Assembly (NCBI GenBank): GCA_023846275.1
Contig: JAIUJO010000161.1
Location: 350,558 to 414,557, forward strand
Source: Vanilla planifolia
Taxonomy: Eukaryota; Streptophyta; Magnoliopsida; Asparagales; Orchidaceae
Direction of reading: 5' to 3'
DNA: 64,000 bases
The notes under the pieces are model-generated. The model had not been told where the DNA came from and ran no database searches. It was given only the letters and a program-made list of their open reading frames with translations. Shown piece after piece: positions 49,741 through 59,400 of the stretch. Every line of letters begins with the position of its first letter. The first letter of the stretch is position 1. The translations under genes were made by a program, and so were the position numbers.

Positions 49741-49960
49741 ATCTTTGAAACTTGTATAACACTCCAAGGTGTTTTGAAGACCTTATTATACTCAAAGTGC
49801 ATAGCTTATTCTATACATCTGAATCTATTAATGATAAACATGCCAATTAGAATAAAAGGCAAAATAGTTAGGGCTTCAGCAATAAAACCTAACGGTGGCC
49901 CAAAGCATATGTTTGATAATTTAAAAAATTGTAGAAATGGTTCATTACAATTATTACAAT
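49741..49960 (+). repeat. Extra segment upstream of a truncated 5S, copy 2
   Basis: It parallels 44396-44640: 'ggtgttttgaagaccttatt', 'tgcatagcttattctataca', 'agaataaaaggcaaaatagt', 'cccaaagcatatgtttgata', then the usual 'atttaaaaaattgtagaaat' and the truncated 5S at 49996. An open frame of 76 codons spans it, but the related segment has stops in the equivalent frame, so I do not call a gene. Confidence 0.6.
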
Positions 49961-49995
49961 AATCGAATAACTACGATCCATTGTCATTTATACGC

Positions 49996-50090
49996 TTCTG
50001 CTCACACACCTTTGTTATAGAATTGGATCTCATTAGAACTACAAAATTAAGCATGCTTTGGTAATAGTACTCAGATTTGTGACGCCCTAA
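49996..50090 (+). pseudogene. 5S rRNA-derived relic, 3'-truncated
   Basis: 'ggatctcattagaactacaa', 'aattaagcatgctttggtaa' and 'tagtactcagatttgtgacg' align to 5S up to box C; the 3' stem is missing. Like the relic at 44657 it has a strong 5' half, a truncated 3' end and the same unusual upstream segment, so the two are sister copies. Confidence 0.78.
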
Positions 50091-51134
50091 GAGTTTAATT
50101 ACTTTCCCTTATTTTTCCTTTGCATTAATTAATTTGATAAATCATAATTTATTGAATATATTAATTTTTAAAAATTCAAATATTATAAATGATAATTTAT
50201 CACTTCAATTTTAATAATTAATTATCATTAAAAAGTTTATGAAAATAGTGTTAATTTCATATAATAATTAACATAAGACATTAAAAGATAAATTAAAATA
50301 ATAATTTTAATCTAGTTTAATATTAATGTTAAATATTATTTATTTTTGTTATATAACAAATATCATATGAAGATAATATATTAGAATGATTACATTATTT
50401 CTTATTTCTTAAAATTTTTATTTTAAGTAAGAGTAAAAAAATATTGATTTAATATTCAAAATTTTTTTAAACTGTTTGAAATATTTTAAAATTATAATAA
50501 GCATAAATAATTTATTATATTATTTAATTTTAAATATTATATATTTTTGACATGTTATATTTAGTAAATATTATAAGTTTGTCTGTAAGATTTAATTTTT
50601 ATTTAATAATTTTTTAATTTCTTTCTCTTCATCTCAAAATCTCTCGTATTCTGTGACTACCTCCTCCCTCCTATTATCATTCTCTTTTGTCTTATATTTT
50701 TCTCGACCACTTTCTCTCTCCTATATCCTTCTCGCACTATCGTTCTCTGACACTATTTTTCTCTTTATTTTCTCTTATCAATCCATTACTTTCTATCACT
50801 TTTGTGAAATAGTTATATAATATTTATTATAAATATATATTTAATAATTTATCTTTATGATGTAATTAAATTTTTTATTTATGAGAATTATATTATAATT
50901 GAAAAAATTCTTAGGTGTTAACATCTACATTATAGAAAGTAAAAGTTTACATATTTTTTTATAAATTTTATATTCATTTTATATCGATTAAATATTAAAA
51001 TTCCATTATATTATGACATATAATAAGCATAATTGTTTTTAAAAGAACATATGGCTAACAATTTCTAAAGTTTTAGAATTGTTTCATTATGTTAAACAAA
51101 ATGTTATAACAACTACAATTTTTTTCTATTATAT

Positions 51135-51253
51135 GCTTGTGGGAACACACAAACATTGTGGTGCTAGATCTCGTTAGAAATCTTCAGCAAAACATGCTTG
51201 GCTTAGTGTAATACTAGGATGGGAAACTTATTAAGAAGTCCTCATGTTGTAAA
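51135..51253 (+). pseudogene. 5S rRNA-derived relic, last of the array
   Basis: 'gtgctagatctcgttagaaa', 'aaacatgcttggcttagtgt', 'aatactaggatgggaaactt' and 'gaagtcctcatgttgtaa' align along the whole gene. Box C keeps ACTAGGATGGG exactly as in functional plant 5S. Less than 20 bp downstream the array gives way to a gag relic. Confidence 0.82.
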
Positions 51254-51269
51254 TACCATTTCATATTCC

Positions 51270-51850
51270 TTCCTATTTGGCTTAGAATTTTTTTCTATAC
51301 ATTCTCACGACATTAAGAACTTTAGATGATCCCTTAAAAAGTTATGTAATACCATCATCATTAGTGGATGTCACTTCTAAAATGTATTCCTCCAACTTCA
51401 ATGCTATTGATTATACCTTCTTGTTTGTGTTGTTCTTCTAAACTAATTCTTCTTTTCACCTCTCCATTTCTAGCTAACTGCTCATAAGCTAACTGATGAA
51501 GTCATCTAATGTCATTGAGGAAATATTTTTAGCTATCTCTATGGTGGTGGTCGATGGATAACACTAGTCAAAAAAATTTATAAGAATTTCCTTTACTTAT
51601 TCTTTCATAAGAACTAGCTTTGCCAAACTAGCAAGTGCATTAATATTATTAACAAATCATTTAAAGATGACTTTAATTGATTCATTTATAAGCATCTATG
51701 ATAACTTATAATTATGTATCGTCATGTTTACTTTATTTTCTAAAATTAGAGAAGTTCCTTCACATGTTACAACTAAGTCACACAAAATTCCATAAGCCAT
51801 TTGTAAATTCATAATGCTAATAAATTTAGTAGCATTCATTGCATAATAGA
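51270..51850 (-). pseudogene. Decayed copia-type retrotransposon gag (UBN2 / Retrotran_gag_2 family)
   Basis: The minus strand from 51849 to about 51275 gives a reading that follows the plant UBN2 gag domain in order. An 'AMNA' start, an 'Y-GILCDLVVTCEGTS' stretch (family pattern: A-EIWD-L-VTHEGTS), 'ENKVNMTIHNYKL' (family: ESKINML-H-YELF) and 'INES' (family: DESI) come first. 'NNINALASLAK' (family: IVN-L--LGK) and 'VKEILINF' (family: VRKILRSL) follow, then 'AKNISSMTLDDFIS' (family: AKDL-TL-LEELIGS) and 'SIALKLEE' (family: SIALKA). Gag forms the particle shell of an LTR retrotransposon. About ten in-frame stops interrupt the frame, but I see no clear frameshift, so it decayed mainly by substitution. 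No primer-binding site, LTR, protease, integrase or reverse transcriptase was found nearby. Its 3' side abuts the last 5S monomer. Confidence 0.75.
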
Positions 51851-52787
51851 AAATAAATTAGTAGAAAATGTTATAGTACAAATTCTAATATATCTATAGT
51901 CATGTTTATGTTTTACATGCTTTTAATTACAAGCTTGCATGCCACTTTTGCTTGCAACTAGGACATACTTCAATTGCACATAAGATTACAGCTAATATTT
52001 ACTCTAAATTTCCCTATTTTATAGGTATAACAAAGTAGTAGTAGTGCATTTGCACATAAATGTGCTGAACCGAATGTGGCTTCAATTCTCAAATATAATA
52101 ATTAAAATCTAGTATTGTGCATAAAAATTTTCATAAATAAATTTCATCAAAAAAATTAGCATAAACATAGTTGAAAATTAAAAAAATTCTTAAAAAAAGT
52201 TTAAAATATTTAAACTAAATAAATAATAGAACTTTATAGTTAAGGAAAGTCCCACAACTTTAAAAGTAACTTAGGATTATCCTAAAGAATAGGCTGTATG
52301 TCAAATTTTCATTAGTTTTTTAACTGACCTTATCATAACAATTAATATTTGTAGAAAATTTTAAATCAATAATAACATAATATATTTTGTATAATAATTA
52401 TAAAATAATTAATTAATTCAATTTGAAAAGATGTAATTTATTGACCCCTAAATCATTGAATAAAACTTTAATTTAAGGAAAATAATTTTTTTAAAAAAAT
52501 ATTAGAAAATTAATTAGTTTATAGCTTAATAATTTTTAAAGGTTAAAAATAATTTATATATTTTAGATTATATCTTTGTTTATGATAATTTATTGAAATT
52601 GAATGAATAGATATAAAATTAAGTAGAAGTATTAGTGTATATATCGCATACATGTAGGGAGAGTTTATTTTTCATTATTTTACATTATTTTTTAAATAAT
52701 TTAAAACTTTTTTAATCTCATTAATGGTCTAGTAATCATCATTGAGTTTTTTTATTAAATTTGTTTAAGTTTATTTTCATATTTTAG
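51851..52787. other. Unassigned sequence beside the gag relic
   Basis: The proximal part (51851-52080) could be the leader of the gag element on the minus strand, but no LTR ends or primer-binding site are visible. The rest is AT-rich with no satellite or 5S landmarks and no long open frame. Near 52250 'gaaagtcccacaactttaaa' has no partner in a promoter-like context. Confidence 0.4.
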
Positions 52788-52868
52788 GAAGCAAATACTC
52801 TTATTCAGGGGAGAACTGAAAGAAAAAGATATGCCAACATTAAATATCATGAAGATCAGATTGGTTGA
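52788..52868 (+). pseudogene. Possible terminal-exon remnant of an unknown gene
   Basis: A T-rich tract ending 'tttattttcatattttag' looks like an intron 3' end at 52787. The next 81 bases read as 26 codons and a TGA. The stretch includes the charged segment GRTERKRYANIKYHEDQ, unlike the hydrophobic chance frames elsewhere. It is more G+C-rich than its surroundings and is followed by T-rich sequence resembling a plant 3' untranslated region. I do not recognise the protein family, and no upstream exon was found. It may equally be chance. Confidence 0.25.
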
Positions 52869-53400
52869 AGAAAAAAACCATGAGATGATTCATTTTGAAT
52901 TTTTTTAAAGTTATTTCAACTTTGTTGTGATTAGATTGTCAAGCTTGTTTGAAATAATAGTTACAAGGTAGAAAAATTAGATTCAAATTAATCTTAGAAT
53001 GATTTTAGTTCTATCATATGTTTGAAGCATCCTTTTTGATTACCTTGACCATCATTTTATGTTTATAATATCTTTGAAATCCTTCTTTCGTATGTCGCAA
53101 AAAATATGTCGTAAATGCATTAATTAATTATTATTAAATATAATAATAATATGAAACATAAAAAATAACTTGTAGTCATTTTGAATTGGGTCGTCAATCT
53201 GACATCCATAAATCTTTAATAATGTACTGTTGGGATGCAGTCGTGTAGGTCTCCTGAGAAAACTAGGTGGCACCCAACCTTGAATAAGCTAACTATTGCT
53301 ATCACCTAAAAGGTTTAACAACACAATAATATCCTAACTAAATTTTGCATTGCTAAAGAAAAACTTCAATTCCACACATCCATGCAATTTTGCAATTAAA
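52869..53400. other. Unassigned junction sequence before the distal satellite
   Basis: AT-rich, moderately complex sequence. Around 53229-53290 there is a short G+C-richer piece ('gtctcctgagaaaac', 'aggtggcacccaac') with no counterpart I can establish. The 410-bp satellite is recognisable from 'catcctcaatcattgaatta'-type text near 53440 and may begin as early as 53340. Confidence 0.4.
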
Positions 53401-56400
53401 TGTCTTCATCCCCTCCATCTTTTTATAATGCTAGTCTATATCCTCAATCATTGAATTAGGTACAAATCAAAATATCAACTTAAACTTGCAAATACTAAAA
53501 AATTTAAATGAATAGAAATTAATATTTAAATGGGTAGGGCTTATTAAGGCGACTTCAAAAGCATTCAATTCATCTCATACAGAGAATGTTTCGAATTACT
53601 ATAAATTATAAAATTTAATAAGCATAAGTAATAAAATGAGACAAATTGAAGACTTTTTATATGACAAATTAAAAATGACGTAAGAGACTTGTCGGAGGAA
53701 ACATATAGTTTCATTGTAATATAACTAAACCTGAGCTAAAAATTTGAACAAAAGTGTTAAATTATACGAGGCACCCACATTTGAAGGCACCATAGAGGTT
53801 GAGATTGACATCATCAATTATAAAAAATGAATATTTCTCAAAAAGCCAACAAAAATCATAGAAGCTAAAATATTTAATAAACTACAAAGGAATAGTTTAT
53901 TGGATAGATCTCATCTTGATGAGTCCAGTGGCATTTGTTTCACCTTGAGGCGACATCTTTAATATTAGCTACTAATTACAAAAATAAATAATCATAAAAA
54001 ATAATAAATTGTTATTTTAAGATTAAGTTAATTTATAATAATGTTGAAATGAGATAAATTAAAGAAATTAAACATAACTAAATCAAAGCAATCTAAAGGT
54101 CACATAAGATTAGATTTTGAGTTAAATTAAAATATAACATCAATGGAAAATATTTGCAACATTAGATGAATTCTGCGAGAAAGGTTCATGCTAAGATACT
54201 AAGGAGATAATTGTAGCTTCTATAACCACTACATCAGGTACAAATCTAAATATCTTGCAAAATTTGTAAAAATAAAAAAAATAATGTTTAAAAATGTATT
54301 AATAAATATTTAATTCAATAGAACTCATCAAGTTATGCTCAATGATGTATGTTTCTTCTAGATTAGAACTGAGAGAAATTATCATTAATTATCAAAATAA
54401 ATAAATGTAAGTAATAATAAATTATTATTGAAAAAAATTTAAATTAAACTTAACGATTGATTGATAAGTTGAAGCAATTTAATATAAATTAATATAAAAA
54501 TGTAAAGATGACATAGGGGAAGAATTAGTGTTTCAAAATATTAATGCCAAATTAAAGGAAGAAATTTTAATTTATTGAATAAATTATAAAAGAAAATTTC
54601 TTCCCAATATACAAAGCAAATTGAGTCTAAAATATTTAATCGTCAAATTAAGTACAAATAAAAAATCTCATAAAATGAGCAAAAACTCTAAACTATAAAA
54701 AAGATTTTAAAAAATATAGAAAGGAATATTTCTTTTGATAAAGCAAATTGAAATGTTTTTAACAATATTTTTTTAATCTAGATCAAATCTCATTTTAAAT
54801 TATTTCCAATTACAGAAGAAAATAAGTAAAATAATAACACATTATTACTTTAGACAAAATGAATATATGTTATAGATAAAATCTGATTAGTTGAAGCTAT
54901 GAAATATAACAATTTAAAAAATATGGAAAGGTCACATGAGAGGAGATTTAAAGTTTCCTAGTAATATTTCCAAATCAAAAAGAAAGTTTTAAAAAAATAA
55001 CATAAATTTTGTGGCAAAGTTACAATTTAAGACATAAAGGAGATTGAGTGTAGCATCCTTGATGCGCAAGTTTTGTGTGATTTAAAATTTCTCTTAAAGC
55101 ATCCCAAAATCATGAAAAGTAAACTATTTAAAACAATAGAAAAGGATTTCTATGTAGAAAGCACTCCATAACTTGAGTTTAACTTCACTGGTTTCTTGTA
55201 CTTCGTACCTCAATTGGAATACTTCAAATAACTAAGGCAACAACGCATGGATAATGAGAAGCTATAATTTCAATATCAAGTAAACATAAAGAAAAAATAA
55301 AATAATTTAAATTGAAAGAATGTAGCATCACAGATTTATTGTCATGTAAAGTTACATTACAAAGGATTAGAGCTTCATTTTAATATGACCAAGTAAAAGT
55401 CCAATTTTTTTATAAATGAGATAAATTACAAGAAATAATTCATTTCTATTTTACTAAAGTGATCAAATGCAACATTCACAATAGTCTAATTTGGTATAAA
55501 TCAAAATATCTATTAAAATTTTAAAAACCTTTAAAAATAATTTTAAAAAAAAAAATAAAAAGAGCATTTTGTATGACATTGCTTATTGAGTTGAGTCCCT
55601 TAAAGTTATCTTCATTTTTATTTGATCCCATTTCAAACTATTAAAAATTCCAAAAACTAAATTAATAGAATAATAATAGATTAATGTTTTGATAAAAAGT
55701 TAACATATATTAAAGATAAAATGAGATATATTGAAGCACTATAATATAACCAAATCAAAGAAACTTTAAGTATCAAGAATCACTAATATAAATTTGCATA
55801 AATAATAAGAAATAATTACTTCAATATTTTCTAAATAGACATTAAAGCTAAAAATATTTAAATTCAAGCAATGCACTATATCAAAATATAGACTTTGTAA
55901 AGGCCAAATGATAAGAGAATTAGTGTTTCATATAATATATCAAAATGAAAAAAAAATATTTGAACAAATAAGCTAAAGTTTATGGGGAAGTTGAATTCCA
56001 AGAAACTAAGCAGGTCAAATGTCACACTCATAATCATCAAATCTCGTAATATTGGAACTACATTATAAGGTGTGCCAAAGCTATTGAAAATAACATTTTT
56101 AAAGATTTTTCTTAGAATATTTAATTAAAAAGATATCATCTAGATAAATCTAATAACATTTTCTTGATTTCGATCTGTTCTTATTTTGAATTTCGATTAA
56201 TTTTCAAAAAAAATGTAAATAAGTATTACTAAATTATTATTTTACTGTAAAGTTAAAATGAAATTTTTAGAAGAAATTTAGGTTGCATAGAATTACACAG
56301 AATTACCAAATTGATGCAAGGTCTTGTGAGAGGATGTTTAACATTACATAAAAATATAACTAAATAACAAAAAATTTGAAAAAATGAAAAAAATTATGCT

Positions 56401-59400
56401 GGAAAATGGCATTCCATTGAGATCAGCGTAACATTATTGACTTTCCAATTTGGTACAAATAAAATTTTTATTCAAAAAATGCAATGGTAATTGAAAATAA
56501 AATTCTTTGAATTGTAAAATGAATGTTTAGATGGATTGAGCTCTTGAAGGCAAGTCCTACAATTCTTATTTAGTCTCAATCACACTAGATTCAGAATTCT
56601 AAAATTTATTATTATAATTTAGCATAAAACATTTATATTTATTATTTTATTTTTAAGTGAATGCATATTAAAGTTGAAATGAGATGAATCGAAGAAATCT
56701 AATATAATTAAATCAAAGCAATGAATAGGTCTCATGAGAAAAGATTTAGGAAAGCTACAATAAAGAAATGAATGAGATCACCTTTGAAACCCTCGATTGT
56801 AAAATTAAGTAGAAATCAAATGGTTTCATAAAAAGTGAAAAGTTGATTGAAAATTAAATTTTAAAAAATATAAAAAAAATATTCAATTGGATAAGTCTCA
56901 CCAAGTTGAGTTCAATGATGTTCATTTAATCTTGATAAAATCTCATTTGGAGTTTTAAGAATGACAAAAATAAATAAGAAACAAATAACAAAAAATACTA
57001 TTTAATATTAAATAAATATTTTTTTAAATTGATGAAACTTGCAAACACAGGTCCAATGAAGTTTGATTCATCTCAAACAAACCTTTATTGAATTATAGCT
57101 TCTTACAAAACAAATAAGCATAAATAATAATACTTTTTTAGAATTATTAAAAATTACTATTTTAAATTAACACAAGCAATGATAAAATAAAATATAAATA
57201 TCACATAGATTTATATTAAAATTAAAACAACATGAACAATGGAAAATTAGTTCAACAAAATCATAATAATCTCAACTCATGAGAGGAGACAAAGATTTAC
57301 ATCGAAAAACATCTAAATCAATGTAATAATTTAAACAAATGAGATAGATTATAAGACAACATTGCATTCTAAGATTGTATGAAGAAAAAATATAACAACC
57401 TCAATTATTCAATTGGCTGTCAATTAAAATTATTATAACCTTACCGTAATGATAGAAATAATATTTCAAAAAGTAAAAAAATTATATTTGAATGAATAGA
57501 GCTCGACGAGGTGAGTGCAATGACATTTTTCTTCATCCTGAGTAGAAATTGTTTTGAATAAACATGATTTTACCAAAGTAAGAAAATCAATTATATAAAA
57601 TAATTATTTTAATATTAAAGAAATGAATATTAAAACATAAATGATATAAATTGTATAAAAAGTTGGTATTTCAATATACTAAGGAAGCAAAATGCAATAT
57701 TATACATCATAAAATTATGTATACATAAAAATATCTTTGAAATCATGGCAAAATAAAAAACAAATATTTTTTAAAATATATAATTAAAACTTAATTTAGT
57801 AGAGCTTATCATAAGGAATTCAATGATATTTATTTCATACCAATCTAACCTTGGTTGGAATTGTTAATTAAAAATATTAAATTAGAAAAAATAATAATAA
57901 AATAATATTTGAATATTTAATAAAATGTGTTAAAACTATAATATGATAAATTAACATAATGAAATATAATAAAACAAAGGCAATGTAAAGGTACCAAAAA
58001 GTTAATTTTTTTTTGCAAAAATGATATAAATTGTTGAGAAAATTGGCATTCCATGACACTAGAAATTGAGTGTAACATCCTTCCTCACAAAAATAAGTGC
58101 AAATTAAAGTGTTAGCTAAAGCTCACTAAAAAATGAATGTTTAATTCAATCAAGCTGTTAAGGCAAGTCTAATGAATTTTTGTTCATCTTAATAAACTCT
58201 CATTTTTATTTACTGTGAATTACAAAAATTAATGGTCATAAATAATCATAGCATTTTTTTTAATAACTTGTAATTATATATATTACAAAAATAATGAGAT
58301 AAATTGAAGATATGTGTTGTAAACAAATCAAGGTGATGAAAATTTCAAATGAAATTAAAATTTGAGTCACAAATTAACACAACAAACTGAACAAAAAATT
58401 TGAACAAATGAAACAAATTATATGAAAAACTTTGTATTGCAAGCAGTAGCTGCTAAGGAAATAAACTATAATAACATCAATCTTGAAGTTATATATAAAT
58501 AAAAATATCTTGTAAAACTGTAGAATAATAGAAAATATATAATATAAAAATATAAAAGTGAATATTTAATATATAGAGCTCATAGAGATGAGTCAAACCA
58601 CATATGTATCATCTTATTATGGTATTGTTTGGAAATATATGAAATTCTAAAGTAAATAACTACAATAATGATACATTAACATTTTAACAATAATTAAATA
58701 CATAGCACAATAGAAATGTGACAAATTAGAGAATTGAAATATAGCTTAGTAAACATAAGGGTTGCTAAAGGTGACTTTTAGAGTTGATAGCTTTAGCCAA
58801 ACAAAATTAAAACTTTTGAATACGTAAGATAAATTACACAAAAATGTTGCATTCTATGATATTATGGGGATCGAGTGTAACTTTCTTAATCCTCGAAAAA
58901 CATGTAACATAAAAGGTACAATAACATAAGAAAATAAAATATCTAAAAATATTAAAAATATATCTGTAATTAGATATAACTCTTCTCATCATAAAAAACA
59001 TTAATAGCAAAAAACATAATATTTTAATGTAATATAAGTATATATTAAAGCTAAAAAAAGATAAATTAAAGAAATTTAATCTATGCATATAAATTAGGCT
59101 TATAGGCCATAGGAGAAAAGATTTAGAGTTACAAAATAGAAAAACAATGTCAAAGCAAAAAATTTGAAAAAAATAAAATAAATTATGTCGTAGAGTTATA
59201 TACAATGATACTAAATAAATAGTAACAACTATTTCCTTTGTATTAAGCAAATATATGTTAAAGCTTAATTGGGAAAATTTTAAGCAATGTAATATTAAAA
59301 AATCAAAGTGATGTAAAGGTTGCACAAAAAGACATTTGGAGATCAAAGACAACTAAATTAAAGAAATTATTTGTTGAAATGAATACATTTTATGGGAAAC

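Larger units (their letters stand above)
41780..51270 (+). repeat. 5S-derived array, irregular distal part
   Basis: It begins with a normal A monomer (pyrimidine-rich block 41780, 5S 42475, long spacer), then departs from the A-B1-B2-B3-C order. Monomers with 5S at 46053, 47450 and 51135 share the upstream variant 'ctattgtatacatgtgtg' and 'atggcact', unlike the classes further left. The monomer at 48288 lacks its pyrimidine-rich block (join near 48040). A second A-like spacer fragment is inserted at 48646. Pyrimidine-rich blocks lie near 44160, 45370, 46760 and 50610. The array ends at about 51270 against a gag relic. Confidence 0.65.

Noticed and set aside
49732..49962. 76-codon frame with a less biased composition
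   Set aside because: The related segment at 44396-44640 has stops in the matching frame and no protein family is recognised; it is kept only as part of the shared extra segment.
20691..51270. Cassandra-type TRIM retrotransposons, which carry 5S sequence in their LTRs
   Set aside because: No 'tggtatcagagc'-type primer-binding site, polypurine tract or TG...CA LTR boundaries were seen, and the units are tandem with pyrimidine-rich spacers and a 5S-like terminator. It cannot be fully excluded without a consensus search.
58834..59352. Longest open frame in the window, 172 codons on the minus strand
   Set aside because: It spans two satellite monomers, is made almost wholly of F, L, I, Y, S and N, and no neighbouring monomer keeps the frame. 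It results from stop-poor, T-rich sequence.
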